The notes beneath the pieces were generated by a model. That model was given only the letters and a program-made list of their open reading frames with translations, searched no databases and was not told the DNA's origin. A stretch of 64,000 bases of DNA, from positions 93,490,368 through 93,554,367 of the forward strand of contig NC_058337.1 in assembly GCF_905475395.1 (NCBI RefSeq), given 5' to 3'. Below are positions 52,401 to 61,842 of the stretch, piece by piece; position 1 is the first letter of the stretch, and each line of letters starts with the position of its first letter. This DNA is from Chrysoperla carnea. Its lineage: Eukaryota > Arthropoda > Insecta > Neuroptera > Chrysopidae. The position numbers and the translations under genes were made by a program.

Positions 52401-52918
52401 TAGTTTCCACTAAAATCAAACAGCATCACCATCGCAACGTAATTAATACACATTCTTACGATTTTGTGACAACAAAACAAAACTTTAACATACAAAACAG
52501 TTCGGTAAATAACATTGATGATTTTGAAACAATTTCAATTGAATCTGTTTCCTCATCATCGGATAGAACAACACCACCACGTCGTCAAGAGAATCTCTTT
52601 GATCGTGAAAATGTACTTGCCAAGTTAATAAATCCAATTGTTATGAAATCAGCGGTAACCGAACGTAAAAAACGTTATTCTTTACAAGATAATAGTACAA
52701 TTGAAGCAGCAACATTGCCACCTAGAAAAGATCCACCAAAACAACAGAAAACTCATGCAAATCACATTACAAATGAGAAAAATTTAGTATTAACTAATGG
52801 AAGTGGTAATGTACCTACACGTTCGAATAGTGTGACATCATCGTCGGGTAATCTAGTTACTCCAAAAAAGGAGAAAAAAACAGGCGGACTTAAAAAAATT
52901 TTAAAGAAAGTGTTTTAA
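16394..52918 (+). CDS. SUN-domain protein of the SUCO/SLP1/Opt family, four exons
   Basis: Homologue of the ER SUN-domain protein SUCO (SLP1 in yeast), implicated in folding or stability of membrane proteins. Exons are 16394-16452, 16518-16829, 48744-50994 and 51782-52918. All borders are GT-AG and phases agree, giving 1252 residues, close to vertebrate SUCO. Domains in order: signal peptide (1-20), acidic low-complexity region to about 285, the FAEWAQ motif (287-292), SUN domain (about 331-471), a His/Asp/Glu-rich linker (about 480-510), eight cysteines between 553 and 651, a Ser/Thr-rich region, then FVRLVNRIK|ALERNMSLSSQYLEE. The last part opens a coiled coil (about 870-950) followed by one membrane span (about 957-978). 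The remaining 270 or so residues are basic, presumably cytosolic, and end in KKVF. Exons 3-4 are certain from homology. Exons 1-2 rest on phase, the signal peptide and an upstream in-frame stop. Confidence 0.93.
16518..16829 (+). CDS. SUCO homologue exon 2 (acidic lumenal region)
   Basis: The acceptor is AATTTTAG|GCCTGT and the donor AATGA|GTAAGT. The translation is hydrophilic and strongly acidic (for example EYIEDLNETENSDKFEYID), like the poorly conserved N-terminal part of SUCO proteins. No homology can be claimed for the exon itself. Open frame, strong splice sites and phase 2 at its end support it. Confidence 0.75.
19905..20160. repeat. GC-rich repeated patch, possible old repeat
   Basis: Several GGCGCC- or GACGCCACT-like blocks spaced by T-rich stretches stand out from the AT-rich intron, ending in CTTGCGCCGCCGTCT. 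It looks like a decayed dispersed repeat. No family assigned. Confidence 0.3.
20320..20540. repeat. Degenerate CAAGGCTTGG-type repeat
   Basis: Recurrent TCAAG/CTTGG words. A related piece lies in inverted orientation near 22470-22590 (CCTTGATCAAGGATAATAAT). Too diverged to classify. Confidence 0.3.
21408..21648. mobile_element. Foldback element, 241 bp
   Basis: AAAAACCCGACTACTACAAAAT at the left is mirrored at the right. An inner pair of about 45 bases (GAAAATATT...CTTGTCAT) is mirrored too. It is a near-complete palindrome with a short centre. Confidence 0.8.
21906..21957 (+). repeat. Exact tandem duplication of a 26-base unit
   Basis: CCTGTTTCATGCTTGTGCGC plus ATGAAA occurs twice in a row, with a change in the last bases of the second copy. 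Looks like a recent slip or duplication. Confidence 0.85.
23230..23375 (-). repeat. Interspersed repeat, family R1, copy 2
   Basis: On the minus strand this repeats the AAAATCGGTTCAG...GGGTTCCGTACCC portion of the copy at 2593-2920. Confidence 0.7.
24752..25088 (+). repeat. Dispersed direct repeat R3, copy 1
   Basis: Matches 28854-29150 in the same orientation, including TCTATGGTTTGTATA, CAATTGAAAATTAGTC and AAAACGAATGATTTATT. Indels separate the copies. The type of element is unknown. Confidence 0.75.
26043..26284. mobile_element. MITE-like element with terminal inverted repeats of about 75 bases
   Basis: The left end AATAAATTTCGATTTTAGCC matches the reverse of the right end. Symmetry runs through CCCAATTTCC to TACGTATTTCGAC. 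The centre of about 90 bases is unique. Confidence 0.8.
26999..27135 (+). repeat. Imperfect tandem duplication, period 68
   Basis: GGCAAACATGTTA and AATACTCTAG blocks occur twice at the same spacing, at 26999 and 27067. Confidence 0.75.
27683..27832. mobile_element. Short MITE with 30-base inverted repeats
   Basis: ATACTGGGTGTGGTGTCTCA at the left and the reverse of the right end (ACTGAGTGTTCCAAAAGTAACGC when inverted) share the AAAAGTAACGCAC core. About 150 bp in all. The open frame across it is not a gene. Confidence 0.75.
28854..29150 (+). repeat. Dispersed direct repeat R3, copy 2
   Basis: Second copy of the repeat at 24752-25088, 4.1 kb away. A short open frame over it (28771-29061) is therefore repeat-derived rather than a gene. 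Confidence 0.75.
29806..30258. mobile_element. Possible DNA-transposon remnant
   Basis: The left end GGATGTCCTAAAATTAACGC and the reverse of the right end GGGTGCCCCAAAATTTCC form imperfect inverted repeats of about 20 bases, of the GGGTGTCCCAAAATT type common at ends of insect DNA transposons. The interior encodes no intact transposase. Confidence 0.5.
32793..33250. mobile_element. Long foldback element with a third internal copy
   Basis: The arms, about 180 bases each, share AAAGGAYCCCG, TAACCCA, AAAAGCT and GCCACAAAA-type blocks in mirror orientation. A further copy of the inner part (GCCCGTAGCTCGAAAACTAT...) lies in the middle. No coding capacity. Confidence 0.8.
33790..33923 (+). promoter_or_regulatory. 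Possible internal promoter before the alternative exon
   Basis: This stretch is less AT-rich than its surroundings and dense in short symmetric motifs: an E-box CACGTG (33796-33801), the perfect palindrome CACACCGGTGTG (33810-33821), and three tandem TGACGG units near 33847-33865. No repeat family was recognised here. The promoter role is inferred. Confidence 0.35.
33924..34045 (+). CDS. Possible alternative first exon of the SUCO homologue
   Basis: An ATG directly preceded by an in-frame TAG opens 40 codons plus two bases, then AATGG|GTAGGT, a good donor. The peptide has a basic start (MKMKPFKCNILHWN) and then a hydrophobic stretch (YVVVTIFIVKAF), so it could be a signal peptide or anchor. 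It ends in phase 2, exactly what exon 3 at 48744 needs (GG+A gives Gly). Spliced so, it would replace the first 124 residues and give a protein of about 1169 residues. There is no homology to cite. It could also begin a different nested transcript or be chance. Confidence 0.45.
35392..35732 (-). mobile_element. Decayed Helitron-like element
   Basis: On the minus strand it runs from ACTATTATAATCGTAACAGT through GGACGGATTTTGATGAAATT to AATTACCCAGCGAAGCGTGT, the hairpin-like end also seen at 59669. The final CTRR is not intact. Open frames on both strands are repeat shadows. Confidence 0.5.
37240..37790 (+). repeat. Interspersed repeat, family R2, copy B
   Basis: Runs from TATACCATGTATATGAAATA to GTTTTCACTTGTT, with a CCGTCTGTGGACACGATAAC block and a CTTGGGTCCGTAGGACCCAT hairpin-like block. 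It is nearly identical to copy C 1.5 kb away but lacks about 75 bases near the 3' end. Confidence 0.9.
38752..39372 (+). repeat. Interspersed repeat, family R2, copy C
   Basis: Direct copy of the 37240 repeat, about 75 bases longer: the extra block after GTGTCTATTTT includes a TTACGTGACGTCA. The type of element is unknown; no protein. Confidence 0.9.
39990..40140 (-). pseudogene. Remnant of a mariner-type transposase C-terminus
   Basis: The minus-strand translation gives AFDDYFKEHGGACLYRYRFK, then AIEHRWKKCIELK, then a stop followed by DYF. The RW-KCIE-K-GDY pattern resembles the C-terminal end of mariner/Tc1-type transposases; a stop replaces the expected Gly and other stops lie upstream. 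It is a dead fragment. Confidence 0.55.
42500..42960 (+). mobile_element. Non-autonomous Helitron-like element
   Basis: Begins TCTTCTATACATATAAAATG after an A and ends GGTCACCGGGTCAGCTAG before a T. Both termini and the A/T target fit Helitrons. The inside (GGCCTGAAACTTGGAGGGTG...) resembles common insect Helitron-like repeats. The 95-codon frame within is spurious. Confidence 0.75.
43357..43381 (+). repeat. ATT microsatellite
   Basis: About eight uninterrupted ATT units following a GGTTAAACCCC motif. Confidence 0.9.
44330..44425 (-). repeat. Fragment related to the 1068-1533 Helitron-like element
   Basis: On the minus strand it reads ATTCAGGTATTGTGAATAGG, then TATATGCGAGCGCAGC, matching 1314-1375. 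Only this part is present. Confidence 0.7.
45746..45974. mobile_element. MITE with 45-base inverted repeats
   Basis: The left ACCCTGATAAAAAAGTCTGA mirrors the right end ACTTTTTTATCATGGT. Symmetry reaches an AAATTTCGAATTC block. The centre of about 135 bases is unrelated. Confidence 0.8.
46395..46420. repeat. Perfect 26-base palindrome
   Basis: AAAGTGTCTTTTT followed directly by its reverse complement, with no loop, in the large intron. Confidence 0.9.
46965..47072 (+). repeat. Tandem duplication, period 58
   Basis: GGATAGCTATTGATAAATAA (first) and its near-identical second copy start at 46971 and 47029. Both continue into CACAACCTAAGACACATAAT. Confidence 0.85.
48744..50994 (+). CDS. SUCO homologue exon 3 (SUN domain, cysteine cluster)
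   Basis: The acceptor is TTTTTTGTTACAG|ATTTAC and the donor ATTAAG|GTATGT; the open frame stays open through the whole 2251 bases. It carries the SUN domain: NYASPDCGAKIVAAN, then MLNTCNSRIWFVVELCE, then ELFSSTPKDFSVYISDRYPT, then YVKVELNSHYGSEHYCP. The second half has eight cysteines and then a Ser/Thr/Glu-rich spacer. The exon ends in the conserved FVRLVNRIK. Confidence 0.96.
50995..51781 (+). other. SUCO homologue intron 3
   Basis: 787-base AT-rich intron between FVRLVNRIK and ALERNMS. Nothing else recognised. Confidence 0.9.
51782..52918 (+). CDS. SUCO homologue exon 4 (coiled coil, membrane span, tail)
   Basis: The acceptor is ATCTTTTACAG|GCATTA. The start ALERNMSLSSQYLEELSRRY matches the most conserved block of the family and predicts a coiled coil. 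One hydrophobic segment (WFMHFFITQLFIITIVLYF) is followed by a basic tail with KRRKS, KRRKRRPS and KRRKRKKNA clusters. The protein ends in KKILKKVF and TAA. Confidence 0.96.
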   Translation, partial: ALERNMSLSSQYLEELSRRYKKQMEEMQRSFDQVLTIVKEESKKSEDFYEQCTDTQARMNSQLTTLTNTVEILMAERNSWTNVVSWFMHFFITQLFIITIVLYFCGKSDTRKYSTDSSNSDEQQKTNEIAIPKRRKSVDVVRHESPAKRRKRRPSEEALNITGTYNDLLIPDITEVDSKPWQLSKADKRRKRKKNAILRRSNSNSTLVSTKIKQHHHRNVINTHSYDFVTTKQNFNIQNSSVNNIDDFETISIESVSSSSDRTTPPRRQENLFDRENVLAKLINPIVMKSAVTERKKRYSLQDNSTIEAATLPPRKDPPKQQKTHANHITNEKNLVLTNGSGNVPTRSNSVTSSSGNLVTPKKEKKTGGLKKILKKVF

Positions 52919-52999
52919 AAAATTTGTTTCGTTTTTTATTTTTTACCTTTTTATAAACTTAATTTATTTTTAGTAATTCCACTTAAAAAGTGTTCGGAA

Positions 53000-53005
53000 A
53001 ATAAA
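53000..53005 (+). terminator. Possible polyadenylation signal of the SUCO homologue
   Basis: AATAAA lies 82 bases past the stop codon in an AT-rich 3' flank. It is the first good hexamer downstream. No cleavage site can be placed. Confidence 0.5.
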
Positions 53006-54741
53006 ATGAAAATATCGGAGAACTGACTGTTATTTAAAAGAGTGTTTTATGTGTAAAAATATTTTTGAAAACAAGAAAGAAACTTATTTATTATTAAAAA
53101 TTAAAAATTTGAAAAACTTTTACTGTTATTTTGCTATTTAAATATTATTATTTTTTTAAATACAAGCTTAGAGATAAGTTGAAATAATTGAGACTGAATT
53201 CATAATATAATAAAATTTAAAAATTGGCTTGAAAAGCAAAAAACTAAATGAGTTAGTCAAATTAAAAATTCATTATCTTTATTGTTTTGACTGATTTCTT
53301 TTTGAGAAATGCATTCTTATTTTTCTTGTTTACTCCTTTTCACTTATTATTTATATTATGTTATCCTTGTGTTACGCTTTAAGGAGTACATTCCATTTAA
53401 CGAATTATAATTACTTTTTTATATTCGTAGCATTCCAATCTAAAAATTTCTCACTAAACGCACTGTTATAAGATTTATTAAATGTATTAAATAAATCCCA
53501 ATTACTGTTGCTCTCATGTGGTCATGACTTTACTGCATTCTAGCATAAACTACCATTTTGGTGCGGGTCTTCGTTAATTTTATTTGTTATTTATTCGTTA
53601 TTTCGAGATTCTATTCTGGTCTCTACAAACCATTTAGCAAACGGAATCATAATACTAGTAAGATGTGCCACTAATATTGCACTTTATATAATATTTGAAG
53701 AATATCGTGCTCACTTTCTACGATTTGTTCTCTTATCCATTATCACGTTTCTAATAAAACCAAAATGTTGTAGTAACTGAGTCGGAAAACATCAGCTTGT
53801 AGTTCTAAACATTTCTTTACAGTGCAAGGTGGCCTGCATCGACCTTCATTCTACATGAATGCCAAACGAGTTACAAAATTAGGTTGCAACTTATTCATTG
53901 GAGCATCTTTAAACTTACAAACGATAACCTACATACCCAAACTTACATACATACCCAATAATATTAATTAAAAATATTAGAAATGCAACCTTTGGAATTA
54001 TGGTGGATATAAAAAATAAATTATAATTTTATTTAGTAAAATTGTACGTGGAGAACAAATACGTAACGCTGTGCGCTAGTCTGCAACCCTTTTTAAAAAT
54101 ACTATTAGTTAGACAACTTTGTTTCTAACAGTATTTAGAAACCATATCAATGGAAACGACGATTTTACGAAACTATGTGCCATTAATTGGAACGTACTCT
54201 TTATAAAACCAAAAAATTTTCCTCTTTCAAGATTTTGTTTTGTGAAATGCGATATACGAAGGCCTAATTGGTGGTGTAGTTTTTAAATGTTTTAAAAGTG
54301 GAAGTACACTTTTAGTTAGTCATGTAAATTTATTTTCATAATTGTTAAATTTTTTTATAAAGATATTTTTATCAATTTTTCGGTAATTTTATTTAAATGA
54401 TATGAAAATAGATCTGGACGTGTCAAATTTTATTGTAGAGATATTCCTAAAAAATTTTAATCATCTTAAACTTGGGAATTCCGCTTACTTTTTTTTTAGT
54501 TCTCGCTGGTCGCTTCTTTTAAATATTCCTTGCCGAACATTAGAGGTTGATTAGATAATAATGAATTTATACCTGAGTGGCGAGCGATATTGAGAAAGAA
54601 TTATTCAATAAACTAACTGAATCATGATTGATGGTGGTTGAGAAACAGATGTTTCAATCAGGATTATTTGGTTTGTTGGTCATTGTTCGGTTCTCTCACG
54701 GTATAATAACGCATTTAATTGTAAAATTTTTTTGTGATGAG
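53006..54741. other. Gene-free 3' flank of the SUCO homologue
   Basis: AT-rich. No gene or clear repeat seen. Confidence 0.5.
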
Positions 54742-54939
54742 TAAGACTGAGGTCACATGAACATCGATTTTAACGCACACTTTTCCCAATTCACGTTCAT
54801 TTAACCGCACGTTTGATAGAAAAATTTACTGTTGAATAGAGCGTCGTAACGTGGGTTGAAATTGACATCCATATGAATAGCTCTATTTAACACAACGTAT
54901 TGCTAAAACACGTTTGATCCATTATGCGACCTCAAACTA
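54742..54939. mobile_element. Possible MITE, about 200 bp
   Basis: GTAAGACTGAGGTCACATGA at the left mirrors the right end GCGACCTCAAACTAA. Inner pairs such as GAATAGAGC/GCTCTATT also match. Symmetry is weaker than in the other foldbacks. Confidence 0.5.
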
Positions 54940-55186
54940 AAATGTTGAATACAAAATTAAAATTGTATAAATTTAATTATTATGATTCGAAATGCGTTGT
55001 GGTCTATTGATTAATGTGCAAAACACGACACAAGAGAATTTTCTGAAGTCTTGAATTTTCCCTAATAATATAAAAACCATCCAAGCATTGAATATATTTT
55101 AATAAAGCCTAAGTTAAGCGACTAAAAATTTTGCTAGAATAGAACGCGGACGCAAACAAAAATGTGGGGTCCATTTATCGGCTCTT

Positions 55187-55247
55187 GTTTCATATATAAA
55201 ATTATATGAAACATTATACGTAAAAAGTAATTTCCTCTTTTTACGTA
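55187..55247. repeat. Two adjacent perfect hairpins
   Basis: GTTTCATATA/TATATGAAAC (55187-55212) and TACGTAAAAAG/CTTTTTACGTA (55217-55247) are perfect 10- and 11-base arms only four bases apart. Role unknown. Confidence 0.7.
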
Positions 55248-58200
55248 AAATGTGCGCTCTTAACTTTCTGCTAACGAGAGAATCTATTTAACACTTTATT
55301 GGATAATAAGAAAACCCTTATAATATATCTAGCACCACGAAGAAAGAATTAGGTATCGTTAAAAATCATTTCTTGATATCTCCCGATTTTGTTTCTGAAA
55401 TTTTGAGTATATTTAAGATGAATGCATATTAAACAATCTTATGCTCAATTGAAAGAGTGTTTATTATTAAAAAGCGAAAGTTGAATTAATTGATTGAGAT
55501 GACATGCATAAAATCAAAAAAAGTTTTAACACAGTGTGAGCATGAAATATCACGATTGAAATATTATTTATAAATTTTTTTCATTAAGTTAAATGTTGAA
55601 TGAAATCTTTACATTGATGAAAGTATGCACAACGCACGATGAAGATTAATTCAATGAATTGGATGATTTTTGAATGAATGTGAACTTTTCTTCAATTCAT
55701 AAATATTTTTGAGGTAAAGAGAATGTACCCAACCAAAAATTATATACAAACTGGTTTTTGAACTTTACATAATTCAAATCCAATATCGAAAAATCAAAAA
55801 AAATTTGCTGAGTTCAAAAGGAAACACTTTCAATTGAAAATTAATCCTTGCAAAAAGAAGGTTGGAGCAAGTTTTTCAAAAAACGAATAGATTCGACAGA
55901 AATTAAATCCTAAAAACTACTCAAACTAATATTTAAATTAAAAAAAAACAAATGGTAACATTTGGTTTGAAATTTTTTTTTTGTAAACCAATTAAATTCA
56001 ATAGAAGTAGAATGCAAATTAAAATAGTACGAAAAACTCTTTTAACGAAAAGAAAAGCATTTTTCTCTCTTTTGTCGATAACGGATTTGAATTGTCTTTC
56101 GAACTATAAAGCTAGCTTACAATTGACAAGTGGCCTAGAAATTAAAAAAAATTACAAAAATTTCCAAGGTAGGATAATTTACTGGAAAAAATCACGATAT
56201 GGGTACAATTTTACACTTTGCTAGAAATAATTAATTTTTTTATCTCTTATTTAAATATTTTATTATATTAAAAAAAAAAAAAAAAAAAAATACACATTGA
56301 CTATGTTCGAAGTTGCGACAGTTTTTCTAAAAAAATTTTGAGGTAAGGCTTGCGTATATCATACTACCAGTTGGAAGGACAATATACGCACGTATTTCCT
56401 GCAAACAAAATCTATTCAGAATTAGTCATTAAAATAATCTTTGACTTTATGTAATCTTGTTAAAAAGTTTTTTTGTTTGATTAATGTACTCTGAGATTAT
56501 CCGTACAGTAACATGAAGTGAGCTATTTTAATCACCAAAAATATCCAAAAATACACCAGCTATAAAAGTCTGGTTAAGACAAAAATTTTTGAGTTTGAAG
56601 GGGGTAGCTTATTCTTACTATTAGTTTTTTGTTGAGGAAGAACTTTTTAACTGAAAGTGTTTTGTTCAAATTTTTATTGCTGGTGTATTTTAGCAAATTT
56701 TCGAATACATGGATTAAAATGACACAACTTGTATAATGAAAATTTAACTTCAGTAAACGAACTTTTCCTACCAATGCAAATCATATTACAGTCAAATAAT
56801 TTGGAGTGAATATATTTATAGTCTTTATTGGAACGAAGTTCCTTTTATGTTATTGATTTTTCTACTTTTTTTTTTAATTTAGCGAAGAATAAAAATCCAC
56901 GCACGAATTATGTGTTTATTATTTAAAAATTGACACTAAATACACATTTGTTTTTAAAATCATTTAGCATTTTCTTTAATTTTTTTTATTATTCCTATAT
57001 TTTTTTCTCACTATTTCCTCTTATTTTTAAGTTGTGTAGTTAATTTTTACTTAAGTTCTATTTGAACATAAAAGAAAGTGGAAACGACTTCGGAAATTAT
57101 GAATTCTGCTAACTGCTGTATAAAATATATTTTTCCTAATAATACAGTAAAAATAATGATTTTACTTAAAAATATAATTCTCTCGAGTTCTCGCACAAAA
57201 TATAAATTTGGCAACAGAAATGTTGAAAAAACAAAAAGTAAAGAGAATGCAATAGGGCTTTCCATTTAAAAGATAATTTTTTTTTGTTTCGGACAGATGT
57301 CAAACAAGTAAAGACATATTCTCACATATGTTCTATCTTTGTCAAAAAGCGTTGTTTGATAAAGCTAAAATATATTAGATTTTCTTTAGTTGAATAGTTT
57401 TTTGACAACTGTTCGAAATAAAAGCAAATGGATGAAAAGGTCTATTGTCTCCTCTGGAAAAACTTTATCGTATGGTAGTTTTTGTATATATATATAATTT
57501 ATTTTGCAAATGAGAGCAATTTTTTAAAGAGAAACATGGTTTTTGAAAATTATTTTTTTTATTAAAAGACATTAAAGATTACAGTAATTACCACATTTGT
57601 TATTCTATGCTTATATACTCCCAATTAATGTTTAGAATTTTCTCAAATAAAAATATTTCGGACTCGGTTATATTGAATTATATTGAATTATATATAATTA
57701 TATTTCGGTTATAATGAAACCACATACAAGGTTACTTCTTTAATTGTTTATTAATAAAGCAAACCCTTATAGTTTTATTTAAACTTTAGCTTCCGTAAAT
57801 TTTTTCGATTGCCAAATATATTTTTTGCAACATTTGGATTATGGAATTTATTTTTCTTAGTAAAATTATTATTTATATTGTGCTAATAAAATATTATGTA
57901 ATTATAATAAAAAAATTTATGTAAAAATTATTCCTAATCGAGAGTTTGAAAATATTAAATAAAAAAAAAACTATTCTTGGTTGTCAGATTGCCAAATTAT
58001 TAATATTATATAAATATGTTAAATAATTATTAATTTTAGAATGAAAAATGTATATTGCTGTGATAATTTGCACCTGTTAGGCAATCGACTTTCAATTATA
58101 AATATAATATTTAAATTACAATTTCATTTTATTTGAATACAAAATATATTATATTAGTCAAATAAAATTTATGCAAAATTTAAATGGTTTGTGTTTTTTA

Positions 58201-59404
58201 TATTTGGTGCGTAAAGGAGTCGCTTTCCTCGCTACGAGGATTCGTCTCAGACCTAATTGAGTAATAGAAATGCTTAATATTTGTTATTATACGATCGAAG
58301 TAAGAATAGCGTAGAGTGCAGATTCCTTTATATTTTAAAAGTAAAAAAATTTAAGAAATCTTTATTTTTCTATTTAGTACAAACGGAATATGGAAATTAT
58401 TACAAGTAAGTATTTTGTGTTGCAAGCATGAAATTTGTCAGAAATGTTTTAAACGACAGAAGGAAAATTTTGCATCCCCTACTCTCTAAACAATTTTCGA
58501 TGCAATTCGAAAACATATTTCATAAGTCGATTTTGATTTTCGGTATTTTCCAACATTTGCTTTTGAAGGATCTTTACGTTTTTTTACATCGTTAACGGTT
58601 GTACTCCCAAAAATTATACCAGACTTCCTTCTATGTGCAGTACTTTTAAAAATCGGTGGAAAATTGAACTCTTCGTACGATAATCTCGACACAAATATCA
58701 CAAGCGTATATCTCTGTATCGCATATAATTTCTGGTCAATTTTAAACAAAAACGTTAGAATAGCACATCCATAATACCATCTCAAACCCAACATCGAAAA
58801 TTTTTTGTTTGCTTTTATTATGTTGTCAGTCGCCGATCCTTTAAGTGAAATCAACGATCGTTGATTTAAAATACTTCACACACAAAATGTATTATTACTC
58901 AAAGTGCACCACTAGTAAGCGTGTAGATGAAGCATTGTGATAGCTCTCAACCTGTTTTCTCCAACTTAGGTGGCACATTTGAGAAACTAGAGAGGGGTAT
59001 CAAACGGCACCATCTCCAATGGATTGGGGCCACCTGTTATGACTTCTGTCTAACACCTGCTAATGGATGGTAAGTGAAACCAAACTAGGGTCAAATAACA
59101 ATATTTTGGGTTTTATTTCAGAAATAACGACACGCTAAAAAATAGAAAGTACCCCAAACATTCCTAGTTTGTTAAATGACAAATTAAATTTGAAAACAAT
59201 TTTTTGAAGGTGTTACAGATAGAATGTTTATTAGAGAGATTTTGTTTTTTTTAAAAATATATATTTTTTATTTTTATTCTTTTTATACAATCTGAGGAAA
59301 TAGCAAGCCAAAAATAATTGGTTAAAAAAGTGAAAAATTTGCCTGTATCAAACTCTTAATCATTCTGCGATTACGCACTCTCAAGGCCAGCGCTGTGACC
59401 GTAA
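55248..59404. other. Gene-free sequence
   Basis: AT-rich. Holds a run of 21 A (56270-56290) and a 20-base perfect palindrome at 58848-58867 (AAATCAACGATCGTTGATTT). Open frames at 55952-56224 and 58486-58854 match no family and are not called. Confidence 0.5.
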
Positions 59405-59693
59405 TCTCATAACATTATACATGCGAAAGTGACTTTGTTTGTTCGTTTGTTTGTTAGGCTTTCACGCAAAAACTACTGAATGGATTTTAATGAAACTAAA
59501 CATTAATATAGCTCATACATCAGAATAAAACATGGGCTATAATATAGAAAACAAAGACTAAATAGTTTGGATTCATAATAAAGCGTATTTCGAGTGTTAT
59601 GGAAGTAGAATAAGTAAGAGCAAGGGAGGTCAAGGCTATACGTGGGGATCTTTACTTGAAAATTACCCAGCGAAAGGGGCGATATTATGCTAG
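59405..59693 (+). mobile_element. Non-autonomous Helitron-like element
   Basis: Begins TCTCATAACATTATACATGC after an A. It contains GGCTTTCACGCAAAAACTAC, a block common in insect Helitron-like repeats, and ends ATTATGCTAG before a T. The 3' hairpin region ACCCAGCGAAAGGGGCG is degraded. Confidence 0.65.
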
Positions 59694-60157
59694 TTTTTTT
59701 TTATAATTAAGCAATTTGGCCTATGAACGGTCACCATACATTGTAACAAATGCTTTGAAATTTTGTGTCATTTGAATCTCCAAATTTAGAATTCTATAAT
59801 CGATACGCACTTTACAGTTTTTCAAGAAGAATCATCGAATCTAGTAAAATAGATTATTCACACTTGTAAGTAAATTGTAAACAAAGTGTAACAAGCATAA
59901 CAATTCTGAGGGTCATACACATAAATATAATCAAGGTTTATTCAAGTAAAAGTATAATTTGCGGTATTCAAATACCTTTATTAATATGTGATCAACATTT
60001 AAGCTAATTAATTTTAATAGCCAATTAAAACCCGTTAAACCTACAACGAGAGCTCAACCGCTCAATAAATTTTAGCAAAATCGCATACTCCGTTTGCAAT
60101 TGATTAAAAAAATACATTTAAACCACCTTTTGTACTTATTTTTCAAAAATGTTCCTA

Positions 60158-60477
60158 GTGGCCATTCATTAATTACGCAAGCATAATTTTGACGATTTTT
60201 GAGTAAGCGTATATACATAAGCTTCCCACGTAAGCGTTCATAAGATTGCTCGAACCCCTCCACCTTCTCACGTAAGATTCATTCTCGTTTTGCCGAATAA
60301 GAAAGTGTTGTTAGAAAAGGATCAGTTACTCTTAATTATTTAGCACAGAGACGATAGTTCAAGATAAAATAAAATATTACGTAAGAATGGGTTTAACACC
60401 CCTCTCCCCACATAAGCACATGAATAGATTTTTTAAACCCCTCCCCCCAAAATGCTTACGTAATTTATGAATGGCCT
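60158..60477. mobile_element. Foldback element with GGCCATTCAT termini
   Basis: GTGGCCATTCATTAATTACG at the left mirrors ACGTAATTTATGAATGGCC at the right. Internal CCCCTCC runs occur on both sides. A half-copy with the same ACGTAATTAATGAATGGA end lies at about 41515-41590. Confidence 0.75.
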
Positions 60478-61842
60478 CATATACATTTCAATTGCTTCCC
60501 ATCTAAAATTGGAAGCTTATCGCACCCATATAAAAAAATAACTAGCATCTAGAAAACTTGAGTGCGTATAGGTATATTTACTACGGCCAAGTAAGAAGGC
60601 GAACACCACATTAACGGACGTAGGCACGTACCAAACACTATTTATGGCATTCAAAAATTATGGACACAGTCGAACACGCGTCCTATATATTTTAATAAAA
60701 TTGGTAATAACCTCTAAGCTGCGGCTGGGATAAAAAAAAGTTTTTAATCTTAAATGAAAACTCTTATTTTTTATTAGATACAGTTTTATTACAGATTCAG
60801 ATTCTCCATACTGAAAAAAAGTAATTTTATACAAAATGTTTTTTCATTCCCATTAGTTAACGCTATAAAAAAAATTATTTTTTGTCAATTTTTGAAAAAT
60901 AAAAAGATGATATTATGTATGCTAATTTGATATAAATGAATAATTTGAAATTTTCTAAAAATTATGAAATAATTTTTTCTGCGATTATAGCATTAAGTTA
61001 CTAGTCAAAAAAAAACTACTTCAAATAAGCATCTGCATGATAATTTCATGGAAATGAACTTTATTATTTTTCACTTTTGTATGTGTTTTCTAAAAATTAT
61101 GAAATGTACTTTACGTTGTTGTTTGGTGTTCGCCTTCGTGTCTGGCCACAGCCTTATGATACGCTGACCCACTAAACAATGTTTTTACCTCATAGTAAGA
61201 TGATATTTTACGAAAGAAAACAAAATGCCTTTACCAGTGGTTAGTTACTATTTGCTTTTAATCATACTCAATAATTTTCTCAGATTTTTAATTTGCAGTA
61301 GGTACGTACCTAAAGGTAATTTCAAATTATTAAATTTTTAAATATCGAAGGGATATACGAAGTTTCCAATTAGTAATCACTTAAAAAGGACAATGTACTG
61401 TAGACCATAGACAACCAATTAGTATAATATAAATATTTATTATCTATGCTGTAGACTATTTTGGATACACAGAACATCGGACATGCACGTGAATTATAAT
61501 CGAATATGCATATGAATGTAATATTAAGCATTTCGGCGAACGGTTAAAGGTAATGTTTGATACACTAAAAAGTGAAGAAGGAGAAAATATCAAGTGAATC
61601 TTCAACATTTTTTCTCATTATTTGTGGTATATTAATAAAATTAAAAAGGATATTTGATAAATTAAAATAACTTAAACTAGTTGCTAAATTATTAAATTTT
61701 GAGCTTGTGTTTAATATTTTATTTTCTGCCTTTAGGTAAGTATTTTACGCATAATGAATTTATATTGTTTAACATACTTTATAATACACAAAAAACATTG
61801 AGCATGAATAATTTTCGCACTGAAAATTTTTGTAAGATACCG

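Noticed and set aside
58200-58260. GC-richer block checked as a tRNA
   Set aside because: No acceptor or T-arm pairing could be built. No tRNA was recognised anywhere by eye, though a covariance search could still find one.
58486-58854. 122-codon minus-strand open frame
   Set aside because: Lacks an ATG at its start, has no recognisable motif and no splice partner found.
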